From: a virus
DNA: 64,000 nucleotides
IMG/VR virus record: IMGVR_UViG_3300023179_004149
Coordinates: 62,001-126,000 of that record
Direction: 5' to 3' (one strand)
In this document: positions 1 through 7,558 of the stretch, one piece after another
Layout of the letters: each line of letters opens with the position of its first letter
Numbering within the stretch: position 1 is the first letter of the stretch
Translations under genes and position numbers: made by a program
The notes under the pieces: model-generated
The model's input: only the letters and a program-made list of their open reading frames with translations
Database searches by the model: none
Told to the model about the DNA's origin: nothing

Positions 1-436
1 ACTCTAACATCTCAGACCTCATCTGGTTCACAGATATGATAAAGTTTTGTACTTTCTCCAGTACTTCATTGGTTGTAAACTTAAAATAGTTTAAATCATA
101 CAGGTGATTATAATGAGTACTTGATAATCCCTTAGCGAAATTATTGTCATTCACGTCGAATAACATGTAGCTATCAACATAGCCAACATACACACGGTTA
201 AATATGTCTCTGATTTCTTTGATCTTTTTTGTGCTGGTAAAGCGTACTATTATTACAGACTGACCCATGCTAAATCTAACAAGGGAATCGGAATTAATAA
301 CAGCGGATATACCGTGCCTAAAATTCTCTGGGTATCTACCCAAAAAGAATAACATATACTCTCGCTTACGGGACTTAGTAAGTTTCATCATATTTTCCCA
401 AATATGATACTTTAATTTAAAAAGTAGAAAATCCAT
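1..436 (-). CDS. Hypothetical protein, 3' end outside the window
   Basis: An open frame starts with ATG at 436-434 and stays open to the window edge, giving at least 145 residues. The ATG overlaps the TAA of the gp46 C-half gene by one base (TAATG), so it is probably translationally coupled to it. The protein starts MDFLLFKLKYHIWENMMKLT and is rich in basic and aromatic residues, with alternating hydrophobic stretches such as VIIVRF and no signal peptide or transmembrane helix. I do not recognise the family. In T4 the genes after 46 encode clamp and clamp-loader proteins, but nothing seen here shows that this is one of them. Confidence 0.75.
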   Translation of the reverse strand, partial: MDFLLFKLKYHIWENMMKLTKSRKREYMLFFLGRYPENFRHGISAVINSDSLVRFSMGQSVIIVRFTSTKKIKEIRDIFNRVYVGYVDSYMLFDVNDNNFAKGLSSTHYNHLYDLNYFKFTTNEVLEKVQNFIISVNQMRSEMLE

Positions 437-2682
437 TATATCGTGTCTATTAATGTTGAGATGTTATTTTCCTTTTTAACAAGAATTCTGTGGTCGGCCC
501 AATCTTGAATCAATGGATTATGACTGATAATCCAAATGTGTTCAAAGAACTGTTTGAGTTTTTCAAAAAACAGACCGACTTTTTCAAGGTTCTGGTTGGA
601 TACTTTTCCAGTAACTTCATCAAACACTATGATATTAGGTTTTGGTAATGAACATACTTTACTCAACACACATCTTAGTGCTAGAGAACTTACAGTTTTT
701 TCATACCCCGATCCCGCATTAATTGGTTTTTCAACACCTGTTTCGCTATCTACCATCCAGAACTCAACCTCACCCTTTTCATTCATGCGCATCTCAAGAA
801 CAAACTCACAACTATCAGCAAGAAGTATTTTAAGATGGCTATTAATGAGTGGTATCATAGTACTTAACACCATTTTAGAAATACCATTCTTACCGTAAAT
901 ATCCAAGTAAACCTTAAAAATGTGGTCTATCATTTCTTCGTTCTTCAACTCTTTGAGTAGTGCGTTATAACCCTCTATTTTACCATTAGCGGTCAGAATA
1001 TCTCTATCTGTTCCGTTTATTTGTAAAGATACGGTTTCTTTTTCTTCGTTCAAAGAATTCAAAGAGAATTTTATTTTTTGAATATCAGTATCTATTAACT
1101 GGTTCTTCTCAACCCTACTCTTTATATCTCTATAGTTCTTTAACTTCTCATTACCACGGATTAAGCTATCCTGATACGCTTTCAACTCTAAACGGCTTTT
1201 CTCAATTAATAAATTGTTCCTGTTATATAAATCCCAGGCTACTTTTGCTTTATCAAGACCCTCTATCTTAGTATTGGCTATTTTTATAATCTCTTGTGTT
1301 GTTTCAAGAGATTCGTTTTTCTCTTTGAGTGACGTTTCGTTTTTCTCGATTTCATCACTATGATCAACGTTGTCCAGTGCCCTTTTACAAGTCTGGCAAA
1401 TCTCACTATTCTTCAACATATCGATAGTGGCTTCAATCGTATGTATTTCCAGTTTGGTTTTTATCTCTCGTTCTGTATAATCTCGAAGCTCTCCTTTGAG
1501 AGTACCGTATAAATCAATATCATACTCAATTTTAGGTTCTGGCATAGCGTCGATAAGGTTTCTGATACTCTCTTCCTTATCTTTGATAAGAGATTCGAGT
1601 TTCTGTATACCAGTGATGATGTTTTCTTCGCTCGATTTGTATAATTCGGTATCGATATCGTTATATCGAGTTTTATATAATTTTTCTGATTCATCTGTCA
1701 ATTCGGTTATTTTGGTTTTTAGTTCGTTAAGTTTTGAGTTTAAACCAACTAACATACCTTGGTATTGTTTAATATGATCTTCTTCAAGCGTAATTTTAGC
1801 CATAATTTCTTGGCTATTGTTATAGTAAAGCTTTGATTTCTCTTTCCATTCTGTATATTTTTTCTTGGCTATCTTTTCTTTCTCACGGAAAAATTCAAGA
1901 CCTATAAACCTGGTTAATATCCTACCGCGCTCAGTTGGTTTGGTTTTAATTAAATCATCCAGATTATCACCCGTTGTTAAGATCGTAATCAAGAAATCAT
2001 CATAAGTACCAACATATGTTTTGATTAATTCATCGGTATACTTTCTTTGCTCACCATTTAATTGTTTTACGCCACCACGAGGTAAAACCTGATAAAAATC
2101 AACATCACCCTTACAAGTATGGGAACCATCTTTAGCTTTTTTTCTGGTTATTGTTCTTTTGATAATGTAGTCATCACCTTCAATCTCGACCTTACCCTTT
2201 ACCTCAACCAAATCAGAATCAAGGAATCTGTTAAAGACTTCCTCATTCTTATCTGTTTTGGTTGTAGTACCAAAAAATAAGAACAATAATAAGTCAACTG
2301 TCATAGTTGTGTTATGTGAAACAATACCATTAGTGTAATATTGCGCCACCTCGTCCACCTGAATATCATATAAATCACTTTTTTCCTCTAATAACTCAAC
2401 GCTCTTAACTAAACTCACACCATTAATTGTCTGTATGGGTTCACCAACCTTAAGAGTGTTAAGATTAATAAAGTGTCCATCCTCATGTTTCACTTTATGT
2501 AAATCAGCTCCCTCAACAACCATTGCATTTTCAAGTTCGCAACGATAAACATCAGCATTTTTTTCCGTAATACCGCACCATATTATGTCTTTATAACCAT
2601 AGGGTGTGTTTACCTTAATTCCAAGATTACCATATTTTTGATATAGCTCATTTAATTTACCAATCGTTATCTCTTTAATCAT
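436..2682 (-). CDS. 46: gp46-like recombination ATPase, C-terminal half, with split-intein C-part
   Basis: 748 residues. Residues 1-124 are the C-part of a split intein, ending YYTNGIVSHN followed by Thr125 as the +1 residue. From Thr125 on it is the body of an SbcC/Rad50-type ATPase (T4 gp46): TTMTVDLLLF completes Walker A, long coiled coils flank a CxxC zinc hook (CQTC, near residue 428), an ABC signature (AGSGYEK) follows, and then Walker B (IIVFDE, near 680) and a switch His (ISHNPL). The ATP-binding P-loop is missing here; it lies in the separate gene at 3750-4355. After trans-splicing the two halves would give about 796 residues. With gp47 it would resect DNA ends for recombination-dependent replication. 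The start at 2682 overlaps the end of the endonuclease gene by 8 bases. Confidence 0.93.
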   Translation of the reverse strand: MIKEITIGKLNELYQKYGNLGIKVNTPYGYKDIIWCGITEKNADVYRCELENAMVVEGADLHKVKHEDGHFINLNTLKVGEPIQTINGVSLVKSVELLEEKSDLYDIQVDEVAQYYTNGIVSHNTTMTVDLLLFLFFGTTTKTDKNEEVFNRFLDSDLVEVKGKVEIEGDDYIIKRTITRKKAKDGSHTCKGDVDFYQVLPRGGVKQLNGEQRKYTDELIKTYVGTYDDFLITILTTGDNLDDLIKTKPTERGRILTRFIGLEFFREKEKIAKKKYTEWKEKSKLYYNNSQEIMAKITLEEDHIKQYQGMLVGLNSKLNELKTKITELTDESEKLYKTRYNDIDTELYKSSEENIITGIQKLESLIKDKEESIRNLIDAMPEPKIEYDIDLYGTLKGELRDYTEREIKTKLEIHTIEATIDMLKNSEICQTCKRALDNVDHSDEIEKNETSLKEKNESLETTQEIIKIANTKIEGLDKAKVAWDLYNRNNLLIEKSRLELKAYQDSLIRGNEKLKNYRDIKSRVEKNQLIDTDIQKIKFSLNSLNEEKETVSLQINGTDRDILTANGKIEGYNALLKELKNEEMIDHIFKVYLDIYGKNGISKMVLSTMIPLINSHLKILLADSCEFVLEMRMNEKGEVEFWMVDSETGVEKPINAGSGYEKTVSSLALRCVLSKVCSLPKPNIIVFDEVTGKVSNQNLEKVGLFFEKLKQFFEHIWIISHNPLIQDWADHRILVKKENNISTLIDTI
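2311..2682 (-). mobile_element. Split intein, C-part (124 aa)
   Basis: Residues 1-124 of the downstream gp46 half. Visible are a block-B-like histidine region (LHKVKHEDGH, residues 61-70), a turn resembling LKVGEPI, a block F region (LYDIQVDEVAQYYTNG) and block G ending in His123-Asn124, followed by Thr125. No endonuclease domain is present. The length and order resemble atypical split inteins such as AceL-TerL, in which the split lies very early. The split position and family resemblance are inferred by eye. The terminal HN and the reconstituted Walker A are directly visible. Confidence 0.9.
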
Positions 2683-3688
2683 TTGTTTTTATATTTAAAA
2701 ATTGTAAACATTTTTTTATTGTTAATTCTTTATTTTTTCTATAATCAGAATCCCATATTGTCAACACCTCATAACCCTCATCAACCGCAGCCAACTTTTT
2801 AAATTCGTCTTGCTCTTGAATTTCTTTAGCTGTTAAATTTTTTCTAAAAGGATGTGGGTAATCATCTGGTTTATATTTCGAAGGGTTACCATGATAATCA
2901 TCGCCATTATACTCAATAATTTTTTTCATTTTAATATCAGCGAAATCATATAACCACAAACCACCATTTTTTTTATTTAATCTAATTTCTTTATTTTTAG
3001 TAGCGAAATAAACATGCTCTCTGTTCTTTATTTCATATTGTTCTAAAATTAAATAAAATAATTCTTGTGATATTTTAGAGTACCCTATTTTTAAATTACC
3101 GCCAGACGATAAAGATTTTTGCCAATCAATTTGTCGTTTATTAAAAATAAATTTACCTCTTTCCTCACCATGTTTTGCGACACATTTTTCAAGTGTAAAC
3201 GTTCTCTGTTGTTCGGATATTCTATCAATAGCCTCAGCCTCCGTTAAACCCCTTTTCATCCAATATTCCTTTTTTTTGGGGGAAGCATTACCTTCTTTTT
3301 GTTTTCTTTTCTGGTATTTTAATTTACCCACAATATCACCATATTTTTCAATAAACGCCCTTTCGGTATTCATTAAATGACATTCTATTTTAAATTTAGC
3401 TTCTTCTTTGGTAAAACCTTTATCTAGCCAATAATCAATATAAACTGGTTTAAATTTCTTGATTTTTAATTCCGCTTCATCTTTAGATAAACCTCGTTGA
3501 ATCCAATAATTTACCGAATAAGCCGAACCATTTGCAATAGTTATATTATTATCTTTTAATCGTTTTACTATAACTGATTCATCAACACCAAATTCTTTTG
3601 CTATTTTTTTCGTCGATTTTAATTCTTTAGTGTAATCGGTAATGATTTTTTCAACTTGTTCTGTAGTAAATTCATATTTTTTACCCAT
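2675..3688 (-). CDS. Free-standing EDxHD (Vsr-like) homing endonuclease
   Basis: 337 residues, placed between the two halves of the gp46 gene. Residues 5-50 look like a helix-turn-helix (TKKIAKEFGVDESVIVKRL). Three copies of a YWxxRGxxxxEAxxxI-type motif follow (about residues 61-78, 84-101 and 142-159). The C-terminal 120 residues form a Vsr/PD-(D/E)XK-like nuclease with IIEYNGDDYHGNP, matching the E...D-x-H pattern of the EDxHD family (I-Bth0305I). That family was described from fractured, split-intein genes in metagenomes. Its likely job is to cut phage genomes lacking the insertion so that the split intein spreads. It overlaps the downstream half by 8 bases, and its start is buried in an inverted repeat. 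It shows no sign of decay. Confidence 0.85.
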   Translation of the reverse strand: MGKKYEFTTEQVEKIITDYTKELKSTKKIAKEFGVDESVIVKRLKDNNITIANGSAYSVNYWIQRGLSKDEAELKIKKFKPVYIDYWLDKGFTKEEAKFKIECHLMNTERAFIEKYGDIVGKLKYQKRKQKEGNASPKKKEYWMKRGLTEAEAIDRISEQQRTFTLEKCVAKHGEERGKFIFNKRQIDWQKSLSSGGNLKIGYSKISQELFYLILEQYEIKNREHVYFATKNKEIRLNKKNGGLWLYDFADIKMKKIIEYNGDDYHGNPSKYKPDDYPHPFRKNLTAKEIQEQDEFKKLAAVDEGYEVLTIWDSDYRKNKELTIKKCLQFLNIKTND

Positions 3689-3715
3689 ATTTATAGTTTC
3701 TTTACTATAAATATG
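3686..3715 (-). promoter_or_regulatory. Perfect inverted repeat over the endonuclease start codon
   Basis: Twelve-base arms (3686-3697 and 3704-3715) flank a 6-base loop. On the coding strand the 5' arm is CATATTTATAGT and the 3' arm is ACTATAAATATG, whose last three bases are the ATG. A read-through transcript would hide the start codon in a hairpin. The 5' arm contains TATTTATA, the motif repeated before other transcription units. A transcript starting just after it would lack the 5' arm and leave the ATG free. Confidence 0.75.
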
Positions 3716-3749
3716 TCCAGCTAACTAAAAAGGTAAGGGTATTGAAAAA

Positions 3750-4355
3750 TTATTTTAATTCTTCGGGTATAAAACCCAACGTTTTCAATATATAATCCTC
3801 ATTATATTCAATTGTTATATTAGTATTTTCTTTAATACATTTACCGCCATAATTTGGCGGGTCGGATATTACCGACGTAATACCGTTTTTATTTTCATAT
3901 TTGAGTTTATTACCCGAACCATACGACAAGAAATTAGAGAATTCAATCTCTTTGATTTTAAATTTCTTATATCTATTAGTTTGTTCTTTGTAATTCTCTA
4001 ATTCGATATTTACTGAGTTGTCCAGTTTGATGAGATGGGCTGTGTTAATCTCAATGTTGTTATCGATCAAGTATTGTTCGATTAACTTCTTTTGGTAGTT
4101 TTCATCTAAAATAAGCTCAGAAGCGTCCGCTCCACCCTCAGCCACAAGTTCAGAGTTCTTGCTAATAATTGGCTTAAAAATAACTTTAACTTTATTGGTC
4201 TTATACCTGTTTTGAAAATATTTTTCAATTTCTTTTTCTTTTACTTGCGAATGATTATCTAACGTATCTTCCCATATAACTTTTATATAGTTGTTACTAT
4301 CATAAATATCGTCATTTTTGGGCTTAGATGTCGTATATGTCATTGTAGTTATCAT
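3750..4355 (-). CDS. 46: gp46-like recombination ATPase, N-terminal half, with split-intein N-part
   Basis: 201 residues. Residues 133-172 form the first strands and P-loop of an SbcC/gp46 ATPase: IKEIEFSNFLSYG followed by ISDPPNYGGK, where a lone ORF would need S/T after the Lys. Instead the chain continues with Cys173 and 28 further residues that end at a stop: the N-part of a split intein. Splicing to Thr125 of the downstream gene restores GGK-TT. The first 130 residues are a charged extension with no counterpart at the start of T4 gp46; I do not recognise it. The start at 4355 overlaps the preceding small gene by 32 bases; another ATG, four codons in, is possible. Confidence 0.9.
   Translation of the reverse strand: MITTMTYTTSKPKNDDIYDSNNYIKVIWEDTLDNHSQVKEKEIEKYFQNRYKTNKVKVIFKPIISKNSELVAEGGADASELILDENYQKKLIEQYLIDNNIEINTAHLIKLDNSVNIELENYKEQTNRYKKFKIKEIEFSNFLSYGSGNKLKYENKNGITSVISDPPNYGGKCIKENTNITIEYNEDYILKTLGFIPEELK
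3753..3839 (-). mobile_element. Split intein, N-part (29 aa)
   Basis: Residues 173-201 of the upstream gp46 half. It begins with the Cys1 nucleophile directly after the Walker A Lys172 and has the block A pattern C-x4-TNITIEYN. It ends after 29 residues, far shorter than the roughly 100 residues of canonical split inteins such as Npu DnaE or gp41-1. Atypical split inteins (AceL-TerL, about 25 residues) are the closest known design. Confidence 0.85.
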
Positions 4356-4593
4356 TTTCTATTCTTTTATTGGTTACGGTAATTGTGTTGTCTTCTTGTT
4401 TAATTTCTGGTTGAGGTGTTTCTTCTTTTCCTATCGGACTTTGTTTAATCTCAATGTCTGGTTTATTACCGTACTTAAGAACCGAAAAAGCATTCCCAAT
4501 GAGATCATTTAAAAATTTATCTGGATCGCCAATATCGTTAATCTTACAATATAATTCGATCTCATCAAGTTGTTTCTTATTAAGTTTAAGCAT
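4324..4593 (-). CDS. Small hypothetical protein between genes 47 and 46
   Basis: 89 residues from the ATG at 4593, which overlaps the end of gp47 by 8 bases. A TTG at 4620 would add nine residues but lies deeper inside gp47 and is less likely. The first half has a helical pattern (LNKKQLDEIELYCKIN, DKFLNDLIGNAFSVL). The second half is polar and Pro/Glu-rich, probably disordered, ending DNYNDIYDI. It occupies the place of the small 46.1/46.2 genes between 47 and 46 in T4, but I see no sequence evidence that they are related. Function unknown. Confidence 0.7.
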   Translation of the reverse strand: MLKLNKKQLDEIELYCKINDIGDPDKFLNDLIGNAFSVLKYGNKPDIEIKQSPIGKEETPQPEIKQEDNTITVTNKRIENDNYNDIYDI

Positions 4594-5386
4594 TGGTAAA
4601 TATTTCGCAACCCTCTTCAATATCCGAAAAATCAGTTATTTTGAAGGTAAGGTATTTAACGGGATTATCGATATCGTAAAGTTTATAGTCGAAACCATTA
4701 TCAGTAATAGTAAGAACACCATATCCGTGTTGGGACACAGTTTCTCCGTAATTTTGTTGAATCATGCTACCAGGATAGATAACATCTATACCTGATTTGG
4801 TTTTTAATATCTGTCTTTTGTGTATATCACCGCACATTACGATATGACAATCAGCGAACTTTTCAACGTCGACACCATGAGTAAAACTATAACCCATTTC
4901 ATTAACAGCTCCAACTATTACACCATGAAACAACCCTATTTTCTTTTTACCTTTATATGAATTATGATGTAGTTGTTCGGGTGTAGCATGACTATCAAAA
5001 ATAGAATACACGACCCAGGCTACGTCATCATCTTCAATAACATCAGACTTGGTGTAATAGTGAATATTATCCAAATCCAAGGCCTTGATGATTGGTGTTA
5101 ACGCATCCATACGCTCTTTGTTCTGTTCAACAATATCGTGATTACCAGGTATTATAATTACTTTCTTAGTTACTGACGAGCATTGAGTTAAAAACCAACT
5201 GACCTCGTTTACCAACTCAGGGCTTATTTGGTTTCTTGAATGTACTATATCACCAGCGATAACAATCCTATCAGGTTGTATCTTTTTCATTTGGTCGATA
5301 AAGTTTGAACACACAGATCTGAATTCTATGTGTCTTTGGATATTCCTAAAATGAATATCTGCAATATGCGCAATTGTTTTAATCAT
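4586..5386 (-). CDS. 47: gp47/SbcD-like recombination nuclease subunit
   Basis: 266 residues, a Mre11/SbcD-type metallophosphoesterase. All five phosphoesterase motifs are visible: DIHF (Asp10, His12), GDIVHSR (Asp46), GNHD (Asn82-Asp84), LFHG and GDIHKR, followed by YPGSMIQQNYGE. These residues bind two Mn2+ ions. With gp46 it forms the nuclease that resects ends for UvsX-driven recombination. At 266 residues it is shorter than T4 gp47 (about 340), so the C-terminal capping domain is reduced. The order 47, small ORF, 46 is as in T4. The upstream leader is A/T-only, without a Shine-Dalgarno sequence. Confidence 0.95.
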   Translation of the reverse strand: MIKTIAHIADIHFRNIQRHIEFRSVCSNFIDQMKKIQPDRIVIAGDIVHSRNQISPELVNEVSWFLTQCSSVTKKVIIIPGNHDIVEQNKERMDALTPIIKALDLDNIHYYTKSDVIEDDDVAWVVYSIFDSHATPEQLHHNSYKGKKKIGLFHGVIVGAVNEMGYSFTHGVDVEKFADCHIVMCGDIHKRQILKTKSGIDVIYPGSMIQQNYGETVSQHGYGVLTITDNGFDYKLYDIDNPVKYLTFKITDFSDIEEGCEIFTNA

Positions 5387-5399
5387 AATATTTTTATAT

Positions 5400-5825
5400 T
5401 TAACAATGTTCTTTTCTTGAATATTTAGTCCAATGCAGCCAACCTAATGTTTTAGTAATAAAACCCCATTCACGTGTTCTTTTGAAATTAAAAAATAAAG
5501 TATGACATGGTATTTCATTACCATTTTCATCCATCGCTAATTGCAATCTATGTACCCATGTTGCTGGCCTAAAGATTATTGAGCCTGGTTTATACCAAAC
5601 ACTTTTTTGAACCCCGTTATTATCACTAATTTCATAATAACCGCCCTTAAGCACAATACTCATAAAAGCCCAAGGATGGTCGTGCAAACATTCATCATCA
5701 CTTAAAACGATATTATGATGTTTAATCGAAAATAATTCGCCAATAGTTAAAAGAGTTCTCCTTATCAAATAAGGTTTACCATCATCTCTGGTAATAACGG
5801 TTCTTTTAAAGAGCTTTTTTTTCAT
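5400..5825 (-). CDS. Cupin-fold protein
   Basis: 141 residues with a single-domain cupin: motif 1 is HDHPWAFMSIVLKGGYYE (about residues 48-65) and motif 2 is PGSIIFRPATWVHRLQL (about 80-96), with His48, His50, Glu65 and His92 as probable metal ligands. Related small cupins are common in phage genomes and are usually unassigned; sugar-modifying and dioxygenase roles are both possible. It sits 13 bases after the PD-(D/E)XK nuclease gene's neighbour boundary and 14 bases before gp47, so it belongs to the same operon. No substrate can be inferred. Confidence 0.8.
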   Translation of the reverse strand: MKKKLFKRTVITRDDGKPYLIRRTLLTIGELFSIKHHNIVLSDDECLHDHPWAFMSIVLKGGYYEISDNNGVQKSVWYKPGSIIFRPATWVHRLQLAMDENGNEIPCHTLFFNFKRTREWGFITKTLGWLHWTKYSRKEHC

Positions 5826-5827
5826 TT

Positions 5828-7555
5828 TTATTTTAATAATTTTAGTTTAAAATGGTCAATCAACATTTCAGCTTCGCGCTTCATGTATGCAACTGGAATT
5901 AATTTGAAAGTCTGAGAAAACTTATCCCAATAGAATAAACCAGCCCTATTAAACTTACGTCCAGTTTCTCTTTCGTACATTACACCATATACCGACAACT
6001 GTAATGTATAATCGTTGTACTGACAATGAGTCAAATGGTTTACTGGGAAATGTAAATATTCACCATAGGCATTCTCGTATTCAAATTTTTTATTTGTATT
6101 ATGTGTTTTAATATAATTTCTCGTCGCTAAATAAGTGTGATTTTTGCTTTCAACGGCCAAACATTTTGTTGGTACGGTATCTATTTTTTCTATTTTTTTA
6201 ACATATCTAAATTTCGATTTTTCTGTATCAGGTAAACAAATATCATTATAATTTTCCGTTTTACATAAAAAAGGATTCACACCGCCATGAGGTTTAAAAC
6301 AAACGTGAAGCGTCTTTATCTTTTTGTTATTACATGTTGTAAAAGCTTTTATTATTGTTGGTTTAAACCCTAACGAAGATATTAGTGTAGACATACCATC
6401 AGCTTGCCATTGTTGGGTTGTTATCATAACGCACCTGTCCCTTGTTTTATTATAATACCCGTCAGTATCCATAAACCCACGTAATAAATCTAACCTTTGT
6501 TGTTTGGATGCTCGTAAATATATATCAGGTATGTGTTTATTTTTTAATAACCCTAATTTATTTAACTTACCTCGTAAACCATAAATTGTTCTCGATTCGG
6601 CTAAACCACTTGAGCTGCCTGAAACATCTGAGCCTGTATCATACCCCCTATTTTTAAGTTCCTCCCAAATCATTTCGTTCATATTTGTCAAAACCCCACA
6701 GTCTTTTGAACCATCACCCAACCAAACCCCAAATACATAAGGGTCTATCGGTAACTCCAAATTTTTTTCCGTAATGACTTCGGTTGTTTCTATGCGTATG
6801 GGTTGTTTTTGTTTAAACATACCATATAAATCCTCTGTTGTTTTTATTACATTAGAATATTTATATTTTGATAATCTATTAGATATTTCCCATTTATGTT
6901 CGTGATCACAAATTATAGTATCATTTGTATCAAATGTTATTTTATAACATGGGTTATGGTGTATTTCCGATACATGTAATACTTTTGTTAAATTTCCTTC
7001 ACCATCAAAAATAACATCACCCACATTAATATCCGACATTAATTTAAAACCATCTTCTGTCGGTATTTCGGTATCAAGAGATAAACCTTTAAAATCCCAC
7101 ACATTAAATTTATCATAATCTAAGTCTTCGATAATATCGGATGTACCAGCAATACCAAGCTTATCATTAAACTCGTAAGACATGATATATTCTGGTTTTA
7201 AACGATCCGAATTAATCAAACTTAGTTTCTCGTCTGAACACACCTTTTTAAAAGCATTTAAAACCGTTTTTTCGTACTCATCCCTGGGAGAGTATATTCT
7301 ATGCGGCGCAAGTAAAAAGCGCTCTAAAATAGCGTGTAAATTAGTTCCGTATTCATTTGCAAGACGGTTGATTTCTCGCCATTCAGCAATCACCTCTTCT
7401 TTTGTTATTCCTTTTCTGTCCGCCACCCTCTGAGCGTGATAGTCTTCATCAAACTTTTCTTTGTACTTACCCAACATCGTGGTTACCGAAGTGTATTGCA
7501 TGTTTGGAAACTTGTCATTCACATAGGTGTGGGTTTCATGAATTAATTTTATCAT
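5828..7555 (-). CDS. PD-(D/E)XK exonuclease with class 3 intein
   Basis: 575 residues, of which 245 are extein (1-156 and 487-575). The extein is a RecB/Cas4-type PD-(D/E)XK nuclease: an N-terminal helix with GTNLHAILERF, then GIAGTSDIIED (Asp140) and NVWDFK (Asp154, Lys156), interrupted directly after the catalytic Lys156 and resuming with TNKKFEY. A later QLSVYGVMYER fits the QxxxY motif of exonuclease-type members. Splicing gives WDFKTNKK. It probably degrades or trims DNA ends in replication or recombination. It lies between the primase and the cupin/gp47 genes with gaps of 2-3 bases, so co-expression is likely. Unspliced protein should be inactive. Confidence 0.88.
   Translation of the reverse strand: MIKLIHETHTYVNDKFPNMQYTSVTTMLGKYKEKFDEDYHAQRVADRKGITKEEVIAEWREINRLANEYGTNLHAILERFLLAPHRIYSPRDEYEKTVLNAFKKVCSDEKLSLINSDRLKPEYIMSYEFNDKLGIAGTSDIIEDLDYDKFNVWDFKGLSLDTEIPTEDGFKLMSDINVGDVIFDGEGNLTKVLHVSEIHHNPCYKITFDTNDTIICDHEHKWEISNRLSKYKYSNVIKTTEDLYGMFKQKQPIRIETTEVITEKNLELPIDPYVFGVWLGDGSKDCGVLTNMNEMIWEELKNRGYDTGSDVSGSSSGLAESRTIYGLRGKLNKLGLLKNKHIPDIYLRASKQQRLDLLRGFMDTDGYYNKTRDRCVMITTQQWQADGMSTLISSLGFKPTIIKAFTTCNNKKIKTLHVCFKPHGGVNPFLCKTENYNDICLPDTEKSKFRYVKKIEKIDTVPTKCLAVESKNHTYLATRNYIKTHNTNKKFEYENAYGEYLHFPVNHLTHCQYNDYTLQLSVYGVMYERETGRKFNRAGLFYWDKFSQTFKLIPVAYMKREAEMLIDHFKLKLLK
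6098..7087 (-). mobile_element. Class 3 intein with LAGLIDADG endonuclease (330 aa)
   Basis: Residues 157-486 of the nuclease gene. Block A reads GLSLDTEIPT: position 1 is Gly, not Cys or Ser. The class 3 W-C-T triad is present: Trp222 in block B (DHEHKWEIS), Cys465 in block F (TKCLAVES) and Thr484 in block G (KTHN). The end is His485-Asn486, followed by Thr487. Two LAGLIDADG motifs are seen (VFGVWLGDG near 274-282, LLRGFMDTDG 357-366). In class 3 inteins the block F Cys starts splicing, so the missing N-terminal nucleophile does not imply inactivity. Confidence 0.88.
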
Positions 7556-7558
7556 AGC

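Noticed and set aside
3688-3695. A T4 late promoter (TATAAATA) on the coding strand at the endonuclease start
   Set aside because: It is only the 3' arm of the hairpin; a transcript from it would begin inside the gene and lose the start codon.
436-4355. A plain frameshift or assembly error splitting gp46
   Set aside because: Both broken ends carry intein residues that stop exactly at the Walker A junction, and a full endonuclease gene lies between.
4594-4620. Small gene start at TTG 4620
   Set aside because: The ATG at 4593 gives the usual short overlap with gp47.
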